A stretch of DNA of 64,000 nucleotides from Nocardioides luteus (GTDB lineage Bacteria > Actinomycetota > Actinomycetes > Propionibacteriales > Nocardioidaceae), in the NCBI RefSeq assembly GCF_014648595.1, contig NZ_BMRK01000012.1, forward strand, positions 1-64,000, read 5' to 3'. Position numbers and translations under genes: made by a program. Of the stretch, positions 1 through 8,445 are shown in pieces. Numbering within the stretch: the first letter of the stretch is position 1; the number at the start of each line of letters is the position of its first letter. A model generated the notes under the pieces. The model saw only the letters and a list, made by a program, of their open reading frames with translations. It was not told where the DNA came from and did no database searches.

Positions 1-9
1 CGTTCAAGC

Positions 10-169
10 GGGGCAGACGCGCCGACTGGGCACCGAATCTCGGGGCAGATACGCCGACTGGGCGTCAGAATCTGGGGCAGACGCGCCGAGTCGGCGTCCT
101 CAGCCGGGGCAGACGCGCCGAGTCGGCGTCCTCAGCTGGGGCAGATGCGCCGGGTCGGGGTCAGCGGAC
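10..169. repeat. Five tandem copies of a 32-bp repeat at the left window edge
   Basis: Units begin at 10, 42, 74, 106 and 138, exactly 32 bp apart, each opening with GGGGCAGA and carrying a GCCGACTGGGC or GCCGAGTCGGC core. The second core form is an 11-bp palindrome. The last unit runs over the stop codon of the glycosyltransferase gene ending at 161. The units differ by point changes, mostly around the core, and the array may continue left of the window. Copies 3 and 4 are almost identical, which suggests recent unit duplication. On the minus strand the array lies directly 3' of a gene, so it could act as a set of weak hairpin terminators, but there is no U-tract. Unique spacers are absent, so it is not a CRISPR. 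Confidence 0.85.
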
Positions 170-1729
170 GCCGTTGGAGTAGCGCTCGCGTACTTCCATG
201 TAGTTGCCCCAGCGGTTGTTGATGAGGTCCTTCTCCCAGTCGTGCACGGCGTTGTCGCGGCTGATGGACTCGAAGTGGAAGAGGACGACGTCGTGGAGCC
301 AGACGAGGCGGAGGCCCAGGGAGCGGCGGACCTTGAGGGAGAGGTCGACGTCGTTGTAGTTGATCGGGAGGCGCTCGCTGAAGCCGCCGGCGTCGAAGAA
401 GACCTCGCGGCGCATCGCGACGCACGCGCCGGTGAGGGCGGAGGTCTCGCGGTTGATGTGGAGCTCGCCGTGGTTGCCGCGCTCCTCGGGGCGGGAGCGG
501 TAGTAGGCGTGGGTGATGGTGCCGCTGCCGTAGACGAGGCCGGCGTGCTGGATGCGGAGGTCTTCGAAGAGGAGCTTGGGGCCGGTCATCCCGACGTCGG
601 GTTCGCGCAGCGGGGCGATCAGCTGCTCGATGACGCCCTCGGAGTAGGCCTCCATGTCGTCGTTGAGGAAGAGGAGGACGTCGCCACGGGCGTGCGCGGC
701 ACCGACGTTGCATTTGGCACTGAAGCTGAACTTCTCGGTGAACTCGACCAGCTTGATGTCGGCGCCCTCGATCGCCCGCAGCGCGTCGAGCACCGGCTCC
801 GGCGTCGGGGTGTCGTAGACGATCACGAACTCGACGTCGCGATGCTTCGTCGAGGCGATCACCGAGCGGACCGTCTCGACCACCATCGCGCGCCGCTCGC
901 CCCACACGATCGCGCTGGTGCCGATGGTCGGGATGATCACGCTGACCGAGGTGTCCAGGTCGGGCTCGCGCTCGACGCGGTAGAGGCCGGGTGAGACCCC
1001 GCGCGAGGCGGTGGCCGGGATGCCGACGCGGTCGAGGTGCTCCTGGACCGCGCGTACGCCCGCGTCCCAGGCGTACGGCTTGGCCTGGTTGTCCGCAGCG
1101 GCAGAGCCGGGCACCTGGCGCCAGTGGTAGAGGACGCCGGAGACGTGGGTGATCCGGCGGGCGCGCTCGCTGACCCGCAGCAGCAGGTCGTGGTCCTGGG
1201 AGCCGTCGAAGCCGTCCCGGAAGCCGCCGACCTCCTCGACCAGCGAGCGGCGGAACATCGAGAAGTGGGTGCAGTAGTTGTGGTGGCGCAGGCGCTCCGG
1301 GGACCAGTCGGGCTTGAAGTAGGCCTCGCGGAGCTCGCCGGCCTCGCTCATCAGGTCTTGGTCGCTGTAGGCGTAGTCGAGGTCGTCGTACTGGTCGTAG
1401 GCGTTGACCATCTTCGCCAGCGCGTTGGGCGCGAGCACGTCGTCGTGGTCGAGCAGCGCGACCAGCTCGCCGCTCGCCTCGGCCAGCGAGGAGTTGGAGG
1501 CGGCCACGATGCCGCCGTTCTCGGCGCGCTCCACGACCCGCACCCGCGGCTCCTTCGCGGCCAGCTCTCGCAGCCGCGGCAGCACCCACGAGGCCGGCGA
1601 GCGGTCGTCGCTGAGGATCCACTCCCAGTCGCCGTAGCTCTGCGCCAGGACGGAGGCGATGGTGTCCTCGAAGGCATCGGCGGGCGGGTCGTAGACAGCA
1701 GTGATCAGCGAAACCCGGGGCGACGGCAT
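161..1729 (-). CDS. Tandem-domain family 2 glycosyltransferase
   Basis: 522 residues with two GT-A folds in tandem. The first (about residues 5-200) opens with VSLITAVYDPP and has a DHDD acidic motif near 95. The second (about 262-500) opens with VSVIIPTIGTS, has LNDDME near 360, and ends with the NDVDLSLKVR acceptor-side motif typical of rhamnosyl/glucosyl GT2 enzymes. There is no membrane segment, so it probably acts at the inner face of the membrane on a lipid-linked glycan. A 13-residue-longer start at 1768 exists, but the GT2 fold begins at MPSPRVSL, so 1729 is chosen. It is divergent from the RgpF-like gene across about 100 bp, and the two probably work on the same surface polymer. Sugar donor and acceptor cannot be read from sequence. 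Confidence 0.85.
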   Translation of the reverse strand: MPSPRVSLITAVYDPPADAFEDTIASVLAQSYGDWEWILSDDRSPASWVLPRLRELAAKEPRVRVVERAENGGIVAASNSSLAEASGELVALLDHDDVLAPNALAKMVNAYDQYDDLDYAYSDQDLMSEAGELREAYFKPDWSPERLRHHNYCTHFSMFRRSLVEEVGGFRDGFDGSQDHDLLLRVSERARRITHVSGVLYHWRQVPGSAAADNQAKPYAWDAGVRAVQEHLDRVGIPATASRGVSPGLYRVEREPDLDTSVSVIIPTIGTSAIVWGERRAMVVETVRSVIASTKHRDVEFVIVYDTPTPEPVLDALRAIEGADIKLVEFTEKFSFSAKCNVGAAHARGDVLLFLNDDMEAYSEGVIEQLIAPLREPDVGMTGPKLLFEDLRIQHAGLVYGSGTITHAYYRSRPEERGNHGELHINRETSALTGACVAMRREVFFDAGGFSERLPINYNDVDLSLKVRRSLGLRLVWLHDVVLFHFESISRDNAVHDWEKDLINNRWGNYMEVRERYSNGVR

Positions 1730-1768
1730 GGGCTCCAGCCTATGCCGCTCACCGGCGGTTCGCCTCAC

Positions 1769-1796
1769 CCGACACGGGCCGCGCGGGCGTTAGGGT
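1769..1796 (+). promoter_or_regulatory. Candidate promoter of the RgpF-like gene
   Basis: CCGACA (1769-1774), 16 bp, then TAGGGT (1791-1796). A transcript starting near 1803 would include the GGAGG ribosome site at 1820-1824 upstream of the GTG at 1832. The same layout (TCGACA, 16 bp, TAGGGT) precedes the glycosyltransferase gene at 25503. Inferred by eye only. Confidence 0.4.
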
Positions 1797-1831
1797 GAGG
1801 GCCGACATCCCATCTTCTCGGAGGTTAAGCC

Positions 1832-3730
1832 GTGTCTCGGTTGGCAGTGGTGGCGACGTACGACACCGAGGGTCGGCTCTGGCCCCACCTACGCCGTCAG
1901 ATCGAGGCGTACGCAGCGGCCGCCGAGGTCGTCCTCGTCTCCGCCGGCGGGCTCGTTGAGGAGGACCGGGCCTGGGCCGAGGCTCGCGCGCAGGTGGTCG
2001 AGCGCGGCAACAGCGGCTACGACTTCGCCTCCTACAAGGCGGGACTGGACGCCGCCGGCGACCTGAGCCGCTTCGACCTGGTCGTGCTGACCAATGACAG
2101 CTACATCGGGCCGGTGGTGCCGCCCGAGCAGATCTTCGAGGAGATGGCCGCGCGCGGCGTCGACTTCTGGGGCCTGACCCGCAACGGCGAGATGGGCGAC
2201 CACGTGCAGAGCTACTTCGTCGGATTCTCACCGACCGCGGTCGCCTCCGACGCCTTCGTCGAGTTCTGGGGCGACTTCGAGCCGCTGGACGACCGCGGCC
2301 AGGTGATCCGACGCTACGAGGTCGGGCTGACCCGCCGCCTCGCCGACGCCGGGCTCACCTACGACACCTACTTCGTGCCGCGCGCCAGCGAGCACCGGCT
2401 CGCCCGAGCGCGCCGGTCATGGATGGGCGTCAACATCACCTTCGACCCCGACACCGACCCCCACCTGCTGCCGAACAAGACCGCCGAGTGGGACCTGATG
2501 CGCACCATCGGCAACCAGCCGCCGAACCCGTGCATCACCATGGCCGACAGCGTGCTCGACGGCGGCCGGCTGCCGATCGTCAAGATCGAGACGCTGCGCG
2601 ACGACCCCTACGCCCTCGACGCCGAGGCGTTGCTGTGGAGCTGCGAGCGTGCCTACCCGGGCGTCTTCGCGGGCGTGCGCGACTACCTCGACCAGACCCG
2701 CGACACCCGCGGCCGCCAACTGACCAAGGTCGAGCCGCTCAGCCTCGAGCGCCGCATCGACGGCCGGACGCTGGCCTACTGCTCCCGCACCGAGCCGGCC
2801 GCGGTCGGGCTGCGCCCCTCCCAGCGGTTCGCCCCCGGGTCGCTGGACGGCGACAACACTCCCCCGGCCCAGGTCGCCGCGCTGGTCGGGTCGGCGCCCG
2901 AGGTGCTCGAGGTGCTCGAGGTGGGCTGCTGGACCGGCGAGATCGGCCGCCGTCTCGGCGCCCAGGGCTGCCGGGTGACCGGCGTGGAGCCCGACGAGGA
3001 GGCTGCTGCGTACGCCGGCAAGGAGCTGGCCGACGTGATCGTCGCCGACCCCTTCCGCACGCCCCTGACCGACCTCTTCGCCCCGGGCAGCTTCGACGCC
3101 GTCGTGGTCGCCGAGCTCATCGAGTACGCGCCCGACCCCGGTGCCCTCCTCGAGGAGGCTCGCGCGCTGCTGGCACCCGGTGGACGCCTCGTGATCTCGA
3201 CCCCCAACGCCAACCACGGCTCACGACGGCTCGCGGTCCTGCAGGGCCACTGGCCGGCGACCCCGCTGCCCGTGGACCGGGCCCCGCTGCGCAGCTACGA
3301 CCGGCTCGGCCTGATGCGCCTGCTCACCGACGCCGGGCTGGTGCCGACCGACCTGCGCGGCACCCTCGCCGACCCGCTGGTCTCCGGCTACGGCGTGCCG
3401 CAGAAGGCCATCCCCTACGCCGTGGCCGAATGGGTGCGCGACCGTCCCGACGCCCTGGTCGAGGCCTTCCAGGTCGCCGCCCGTCCGACCGTCCCCGGCG
3501 AGGTGCCGGTCCGCCGACCGGAGCTGGTCCCTGCCGTGGCTCCGGAGTCGGTGCGCCTCACCGACGTCCACACCGAGCGCGCCGAGCTGATCAAGAACGA
3601 GCGCCGCGCGGGCCGCAAGCTGCCCACGAAGGTCGCGAAGCTCGAGGAGAAGGTGCGCCTGCTGGAGGCCGAGCTGGCCCGCAACCCGCTGCGCCGAGCC
3701 GCCGGACAGCTCAAGCGCCGCGTCTGGTGA
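1832..3730 (+). CDS. RgpF-like rhamnan-synthesis domain fused to SAM methyltransferase
   Basis: 632 residues. The N-terminal half (about 1-320) matches the rhamnan synthesis protein F family found in rhamnose-glucose polysaccharide assembly, with the signature NSGYDFASYKAGL near 67 and LTNDSYIGP near 90. From about 360 follows a class I methyltransferase with glycine-rich motif I (VLEVGCWTGEIG) and a later VVVAELIEYAPDP segment. The C-terminus (about 580-630) is basic and predicted coiled-coil (TKVAKLEEKVRLLEAEL). The start is GTG with GGAGG eight bases upstream. The fusion suggests one protein that adds a sugar and methylates, perhaps capping, the chain. A long hairpin follows immediately. 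Confidence 0.8.
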   Translation: MSRLAVVATYDTEGRLWPHLRRQIEAYAAAAEVVLVSAGGLVEEDRAWAEARAQVVERGNSGYDFASYKAGLDAAGDLSRFDLVVLTNDSYIGPVVPPEQIFEEMAARGVDFWGLTRNGEMGDHVQSYFVGFSPTAVASDAFVEFWGDFEPLDDRGQVIRRYEVGLTRRLADAGLTYDTYFVPRASEHRLARARRSWMGVNITFDPDTDPHLLPNKTAEWDLMRTIGNQPPNPCITMADSVLDGGRLPIVKIETLRDDPYALDAEALLWSCERAYPGVFAGVRDYLDQTRDTRGRQLTKVEPLSLERRIDGRTLAYCSRTEPAAVGLRPSQRFAPGSLDGDNTPPAQVAALVGSAPEVLEVLEVGCWTGEIGRRLGAQGCRVTGVEPDEEAAAYAGKELADVIVADPFRTPLTDLFAPGSFDAVVVAELIEYAPDPGALLEEARALLAPGGRLVISTPNANHGSRRLAVLQGHWPATPLPVDRAPLRSYDRLGLMRLLTDAGLVPTDLRGTLADPLVSGYGVPQKAIPYAVAEWVRDRPDALVEAFQVAARPTVPGEVPVRRPELVPAVAPESVRLTDVHTERAELIKNERRAGRKLPTKVAKLEEKVRLLEAELARNPLRRAAGQLKRRVW

Positions 3731-3778
3731 GGTCGTGAAGCCGAGAGTGATCCATGGACCACTCTCGGCTTCACGACC
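3731..3778. terminator. Bidirectional hairpin between convergent genes
   Basis: Perfect 19-bp arms (3731-3749 and 3760-3778) around a 10-nt loop that itself contains the palindrome TCCATGGA. It lies between the stop of the RgpF-like gene and the stop of the convergent Tat-exported TIM-barrel gene (3791). No U-tract on either strand, so it is a structural rather than classical intrinsic terminator. Confidence 0.7.
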
Positions 3779-3790
3779 CGGGGCCCAGCC

Positions 3791-4759
3791 TCAGAACCGC
3801 AGGTTGCGCAGGTAGGAGTAGCCCACCTCCGCGGTCTGGACCGGCGTGACGTCCGGGGTGTCGTTCTCCACGATGTAGTCCTCCACCTGGTGGGCGCGGA
3901 AGATCTTGGAGAAGTCGATGAACCCGGTGCCGAGGTCGGCGTGGTCGCCGGTGGCCTCGTTGCGGTCCTTGACGTGGTACTGCCGCACCTTCAGCGGCGC
4001 CTGCTTGACGACGTCGATCGCGAAGTCGATCGCGTCGTCGCTGGACATGCCGAGGTTCACCCCGCCGGTGACGGCCCAGTAGAGGTCGACCTCGAGGTGG
4101 ACGTACGCCGGGTCGAGCTCCTTCATGAAGACCTCCCACGGCGTCACCCCGCCGCCGAGATCGGTGGTGAACTCGTGGGCGTGGTTGTGGTAGCCGTACT
4201 TGAAGCCACGGCGCTTGGCGGCCGCCGCCTCGTTGTTCATCTGGTCGGCCCACGCCTGCCAGTCGGCGAGCGAGTCGGAGGCGAGGTAGGGCACGTTGAT
4301 GTACTCGATGCCGAGCGTCTCGGAGTTGTCGAGCTTGGTCTCGAACGCCGCGAAGTCGCTGCTGAGCCCGTCGTGGCTGGAGTTGGAGCGCAGACCGAGC
4401 TCGTCGAGGACGCCTCGGATGTCCTCGGCGGAGCGGCCGTAGAGCCCGGCCAGCTCGACGCGCGGGTAGCCGATCTCTGCCAGCTTCGCCAGCGTCTCGT
4501 CGACGCCTGCGCCGGTCATCACGTCCCGCATCGTGTAGAGCTGGATGCTGATCTTGTCGGCCGGTACGCGGCGGCCGCCCTGACCCTTCCCACGCTCGCC
4601 GGGCGCGGCCCCGGCGGCATCGGCCGGAGCGGCCAGCGCGCCGCCGACCCCGAGCGCGGCAGCACCCGCGGCGGCGCCGCGGATGAGAGAGCGACGGCTC
4701 ATGCCGCGCTGTTCGAGCGACCGGCGCAGCGCGCTGTCACCGTCGAATCCAAAACACAT
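3791..4759 (-). CDS. Tat-exported sugar phosphate isomerase/epimerase-like TIM barrel
   Basis: 322 residues. The N-terminus holds a twin-arginine signal (SRRSLIRG at about 21-28, then an Ala/Gly-rich hydrophobic stretch and an Ala-x-Ala-like site near 50), so the protein is folded and probably metal-loaded before export. The rest is a xylose-isomerase-like (AP-endonuclease family 2) barrel: EIGYPRVELAGLYG, GYHNHAHEF, HLEVDLYWAV and RQYHVKDRN supply the usual His/Glu/Asp metal ligands. Relatives act on keto-sugars or sugar derivatives as isomerases or eliminases; the exact substrate is unknown. It is last in the leftward train, 31 bp after a related cytoplasmic barrel, which suggests a periplasmic/cytoplasmic pair. 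Confidence 0.8.
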   Translation of the reverse strand: MCFGFDGDSALRRSLEQRGMSRRSLIRGAAAGAAALGVGGALAAPADAAGAAPGERGKGQGGRRVPADKISIQLYTMRDVMTGAGVDETLAKLAEIGYPRVELAGLYGRSAEDIRGVLDELGLRSNSSHDGLSSDFAAFETKLDNSETLGIEYINVPYLASDSLADWQAWADQMNNEAAAAKRRGFKYGYHNHAHEFTTDLGGGVTPWEVFMKELDPAYVHLEVDLYWAVTGGVNLGMSSDDAIDFAIDVVKQAPLKVRQYHVKDRNEATGDHADLGTGFIDFSKIFRAHQVEDYIVENDTPDVTPVQTAEVGYSYLRNLRF

Positions 4760-4790
4760 CTCGTTACTCCTTTACGTGGGGTGTAGCGGG

Positions 4791-5798
4791 TCAGTCGCCG
4801 CTCGAGAACGCCGCGTCGAAGGCGGCGTCAGGGGCGTCGAAGGCGAGTCGGCGGACGAACTCGAGTGCCTCCGGAGCGCCGACGAGGCGGTCCATGCCGG
4901 CGTCCTCCCACTCGACCGAGATGGGGCCGTCGTAGCCGATGGCGTTGAGCATCCGGAAGCACTGCTCCCAGGGGACGTCGCCATGGCCGGTCGAGACGAA
5001 GTCCCAGCCGCGCCGGGCGTCAGCCCAGGCCAGATGCGAGCCGAGCCGGGCGTTGCGGCCGTTGCCGGTCTGCATCTTCGTGTCCTTGCAGTCCACGTGG
5101 TAGATCCGGTCGCGGAAGTCCCACAGGAACCCGACCGGGTCGACCTGCTGCCAGACCATGTGGCTGGGGTCCCAGTTGATCCCGAACGCCTCCCGGTGGC
5201 CGATCGCCTCCAGCGTGGCGACGGTCGACCAGTAGTCGTAGGCGATCTCGGAGGGGTGGACCTCGTGCGCGAAGCGCACCCCGCACTCGTCGAAGACGTC
5301 GAGGATCGGGTTCCACCGGTCGGCGAAGTCGCGGTACCCGGCCTCGATCATCTCCTGAGAGACGGGCGGGAACATCGCGACGTACTTCCAGATCGAGGAG
5401 CCGGTGAAGCCCACCACGGTCTTGACGCCGAGGTTCTTCGCCGCGCGGGCGGTCATCTTCATCTCCTCCGCGGCCCGCTGACGTACGCCCTCGGGGTCTC
5501 CGTCGCCCCAGATCTTGGCGGGCAGGATGTCCTGGTGGCGCTGGTCGATCGGGTCGTCACAGACCGCCTGGCCCTTGAGGTGGTTGGAGATCGTGAAGAG
5601 CTGGAGGTTGTGCTTGGCGAGCAGGTCGAGCTTGGCCTGGACGTACGACTCGTCCTCCGCCGCCTGCCAGACGTCGAGGTGGTCGCCCCAGCAGGCGATC
5701 TCCAGGCCGTCGTAGCCCCACTCGGAGGCGAGGCGGCAGACCTCCTCGAACGGCAGGTCGGCCCACTGGCCGGTGAAGAGGGTGATCGGTCGGGTCAT
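4791..5798 (-). CDS. Cytoplasmic sugar phosphate isomerase/epimerase-like TIM barrel
   Basis: 335 residues starting [19 protein letters not shown], with GGAAGG just upstream. A longer frame to 5858 exists, but its extra 20 residues come from the repeat at 5823-5875 and lack a ribosome site, so 5798 is chosen. Visible barrel motifs are [46 protein letters not shown] and [11 protein letters not shown], which supply metal-binding Glu, His and Asp residues. No signal peptide. This subfamily often sits beside Gfo/Idh oxidoreductases and ThuA-domain proteins, as here, where it processes oxidised sugars; that role is inferred from context. It is separated from eboF by 56 bp containing the repeat. 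Confidence 0.8.
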   Translation of the reverse strand: MTRPITLFTGQWADLPFEEVCRLASEWGYDGLEIACWGDHLDVWQAAEDESYVQAKLDLLAKHNLQLFTISNHLKGQAVCDDPIDQRHQDILPAKIWGDGDPEGVRQRAAEEMKMTARAAKNLGVKTVVGFTGSSIWKYVAMFPPVSQEMIEAGYRDFADRWNPILDVFDECGVRFAHEVHPSEIAYDYWSTVATLEAIGHREAFGINWDPSHMVWQQVDPVGFLWDFRDRIYHVDCKDTKMQTGNGRNARLGSHLAWADARRGWDFVSTGHGDVPWEQCFRMLNAIGYDGPISVEWEDAGMDRLVGAPEALEFVRRLAFDAPDAAFDAAFSSGD

Positions 5799-5822
5799 GG
5801 TGTTCCTTCCTTGTGAAGCGGC

Positions 5823-5875
5823 TGTGTTGGTCTCGACACGGGTTCGCTCGTTCCTCACGAACCCGGCTCGACCGA
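5823..5875. repeat. 53-bp dispersed palindromic element, copy 1
   Basis: Begins TGTGTTGGTCTCGACACG and ends CGGCTCGACCGA. The inner arms CGGGTTCG and CGAACCCG form a perfect 8-bp stem. It has the same length as the copy at 61001-61053 and shares its ends with the copy in mutM. It lies just upstream of the barrel gene starting at 5798 and supplies the last residues (ASVEPGS) and stop codon of eboF. Confidence 0.8.
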
Positions 5876-7261
5876 CGCTCTGGTGAGCAGGGAGGCGAGC
5901 AGGTCGCGGACCTCGGTGGCCTCGAACCGGTCGCGCTTGGCGGAGGCGTCGGAGCAGACGAGGACGGGGCCGTGGTCGGGGTCGTCCGGCAGCCGGCCGT
6001 GGCTGCCGGAGACCGGGGCGGGGTCGAGCGGCACCACGCTCATCGCGTAGCGCAGCCCGACCGTCTTGCGGGCCAGGGTGGTGGCGGCGCGCAGCTTGAC
6101 CCAGCGGTCCTCGGGGTCGAGGAAGAGCTCCGCGGGGTCGTAGCCGGGCTTCTTGTGGATCTCGACGCCACGGGCGAAGTCGGGCGCGTTCGCGTCGTCG
6201 AGCCAGTAGTAGTAGGTGAACCAGGCGTCCGGCTCGGCCACCACCACGAGGTCACCGGCGCGCTCGTGATCGAGGCCGTACGCCACCTGGCCGCCGCGGT
6301 CGAGCACCTCGGCGACGCCGTCGACGCCGGTGAGCAGGTCTCGCACCCGCTCGAGATCGGCAGGGTCCTTCACGTAGACATGGGCGATCTGGTGGTCGGC
6401 GACCGCGAAGGCGCGTGAGGTCCACGGGTCCAGCAGCTCGCCGGTGGCGTTGTGGTGGACGTGGAGCAGGCCCTCCCGGCGCAGCATCCGGTTCACATCG
6501 ACCGGGCGGGAGGCCGCCGTGATGCCGTACTCGCTCAGCAGCACGACCCGCACCCCTGCGGCGGAGGCGTCGTCGAGCAGCGGCGCCAGGGTGGCGTCGA
6601 CGTCACGGGCGGCCTGCGCCGCCTGCGGGCTGTCCGGGCCGAAGCGCTGCAGGTCGTAGTCGAGGTGGGGGACGTAGACCAGGGTGAGGTCGTGGTCGGG
6701 CATCACCGATCGGGCGGCGCCGACGATCCACTCCGAGCTCTTGATCGAGGCGGTCGGCCCCCAGTAGGTGAACAGCGGGAACGGCCCGAGCTCGGCGGTG
6801 AGCTCGTCGTGGAGCGACGGCGGCCAGGTCCAGCAGTCCGGCGACTTCTTGCCGTCGGCGTGGTACGCCGGGCGCGGCGTGACGGTGGTGTCGACGTCGG
6901 CGCCCATGGCGTACCACCAGCAGATGTTGGCCACCTTCGCGCCGGGGCGGCGACGTCGGACGACGTCCCACAGCTTCTCGCCGCGGACCAGCGCGTTGTG
7001 CTGGCGCCACAGGAACACCTCGCCGAGGTCGCGGAAGAACCAGCCGTTGCCGACGATGCCGTGGTCTCGCGGCAGCTCCCCGGTCAGGAAGGTCGACTGG
7101 ACGGAGCAGGTGACCGCGGGCAGGACGGTGCCGAGCTCGGCGGTGAAGCCCGACTCCCCCACCTGTCGCACCCGCGGCATGTGCCGGAGCAGCTCGGGAG
7201 TCATCCCGACCACGTCGATGACCAGCAGCTTCTCGCCGGCGGTGTCGTTGATGTCGTTCAT
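5855..7261 (-). CDS. eboF: EboF-type alkaline-phosphatase superfamily protein
   Basis: 468 residues, a type I phosphodiesterase/nucleotide-pyrophosphatase fold. Motifs visible are LLVIDVVG (first metal Asp, about residue 16), [16 protein letters not shown] (Thr-type nucleophile region, near 50), [10 protein letters not shown] (Asp ligands) and LSEYGI, where most relatives have a Ser-Asp-His form. No signal peptide, so cytoplasmic. In cyanobacteria a member of this family is part of the ebo set needed to move a scytonemin precursor to the periplasm; the chemistry is not established. The start overlaps the eboE stop by 4 nt. The C-terminal ASVEPGS and the stop are encoded by a dispersed repeat, so the native end may have been replaced. 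Confidence 0.8.
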   Translation of the reverse strand: MNDINDTAGEKLLVIDVVGMTPELLRHMPRVRQVGESGFTAELGTVLPAVTCSVQSTFLTGELPRDHGIVGNGWFFRDLGEVFLWRQHNALVRGEKLWDVVRRRRPGAKVANICWWYAMGADVDTTVTPRPAYHADGKKSPDCWTWPPSLHDELTAELGPFPLFTYWGPTASIKSSEWIVGAARSVMPDHDLTLVYVPHLDYDLQRFGPDSPQAAQAARDVDATLAPLLDDASAAGVRVVLLSEYGITAASRPVDVNRMLRREGLLHVHHNATGELLDPWTSRAFAVADHQIAHVYVKDPADLERVRDLLTGVDGVAEVLDRGGQVAYGLDHERAGDLVVVAEPDAWFTYYYWLDDANAPDFARGVEIHKKPGYDPAELFLDPEDRWVKLRAATTLARKTVGLRYAMSVVPLDPAPVSGSHGRLPDDPDHGPVLVCSDASAKRDRFEATEVRDLLASLLTRASVEPGS

Positions 7262-8445
7262 GCCGATGCCTCCTGCAGCTGTTCGAGCCCGGCCTCGAGG
7301 AGCCGGTCGCGGGTCCAGGCCAGCTCGGCCGCGATGCCCGCGACCAGGCCGTCGTCACCGTCCGGGCGCACCTGCTCGGGCAGCACGCCCCAGGTGTAGG
7401 TCTCCACCTCGAGGTGGTCGGTGTGAGCCACCGGCCCGCCCAGGAGCGCGTCGAGCGTGCCGGCGAGATGGTCGCGGGTGCTGCGCAGCGGCGGCGCCGG
7501 GTCGGCATGAAGAGGTACGTGGAAGTGCACCCGCCAGGGATGTTCGGCCGCCAGCGGGCGATGGCCACCGAGCGCCTCGGGCAGGTCGTCGCGGCTCTCG
7601 ACCCGACCACCGCCGCTCGGCTCGCGGGTCTGGTGGAGGAAGCGGTCCTCGGAGTAGGAGGCCAGCGCCTCCCGGGTCGCCGGGTCGCTCGGGTCGTCGG
7701 CGTGCAGCGCGGCCGAGACCTGCACCTTGATCACCGGCAGCCCGGCCACCTGCAGCCGGTCGAGCGCCTCGGTGGCGTCCTCGAACTGGGTGGCGAGGTG
7801 GCAGGTGTCGACGCAGATCCCGATGTGGTCGGGGTCGAGACCGGCCAGGCGGGTCACCGCGTCCCGGGTGGTCTCCACGACGCAGCCGGGCTCGGGCTCG
7901 AAGCCGACCCGCACCGGCCGGCCGACCTCGGTCTCGAGGCGGGCCAGACCGTCGGCGAGCTCGCCGACCATCTCCTTCGCGGCGCGGTCGCGGTCGGTGA
8001 ACCAGGGCGTGCGCCACCCCAGCGGGAGGGTCGAGATGCTGCCGCGTACGGCGTCGTCGGGCAGCAGCGCGGCCAGCACGCGGGCGGAGTCGAGGGTGTA
8101 GTCGAGGCGGCGCCGGTCGGACCAGTCGGGTGAGTAGACGTCGCGCTTGACCACGGGGGCGTGGAACCCGGCGTACGGGAAGGCGTTGAGGGTGACCACC
8201 TCCAGCCCGTGACGGTCCAGGCCGGTGCGCAGCCGCTCGAGGGCGGCCGGGTCACCGGCCAGCTCGTGGGCGGTCGGGGCGGGCAGCCACAGGCCGAGCC
8301 CGAGGCGGGGCTCGCCGAGCCGGGCGCGCACCTCGCCCGCGTAGCGGCGCAGCTGGTCGAGGATTCCGTCGACGTCCTCGGCGGGGTGGACGTTGCTGCA
8401 GTAGCCGAGATGGACGGTCGTGCCGTCGCGGTGGCGGAACCTCAT
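7258..8445 (-). CDS. eboE: EboE metabolite-traffic TIM-barrel protein
   Basis: 395 residues of the EboE subfamily of xylose-isomerase-like barrels. The opening LGYCSNVHPAEDVDGIL and LNAFPYAGFH are characteristic, and GFEPEPGCV, GICVDTCHLA, IKVQVSAAL and HFHVPLHAD give the Glu/Asp/His metal centre. Cytoplasmic, with no signal peptide. It overlaps eboB and eboF by 4 nt on either side, so translation is probably coupled. Known only as part of the ebo cluster; its enzymatic reaction is undetermined. Confidence 0.85.
   Translation of the reverse strand: MRFRHRDGTTVHLGYCSNVHPAEDVDGILDQLRRYAGEVRARLGEPRLGLGLWLPAPTAHELAGDPAALERLRTGLDRHGLEVVTLNAFPYAGFHAPVVKRDVYSPDWSDRRRLDYTLDSARVLAALLPDDAVRGSISTLPLGWRTPWFTDRDRAAKEMVGELADGLARLETEVGRPVRVGFEPEPGCVVETTRDAVTRLAGLDPDHIGICVDTCHLATQFEDATEALDRLQVAGLPVIKVQVSAALHADDPSDPATREALASYSEDRFLHQTREPSGGGRVESRDDLPEALGGHRPLAAEHPWRVHFHVPLHADPAPPLRSTRDHLAGTLDALLGGPVAHTDHLEVETYTWGVLPEQVRPDGDDGLVAGIAAELAWTRDRLLEAGLEQLQEASA

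Noticed and set aside
10-169. CRISPR array
   Set aside because: Direct tandem repeats without unique spacers and no cas genes.
242-994. Plus-strand open frames opposite the first glycosyltransferase
   Set aside because: Val/Glu/Asp-rich antisense shadows typical of high-GC genes; no ribosome site or motif.
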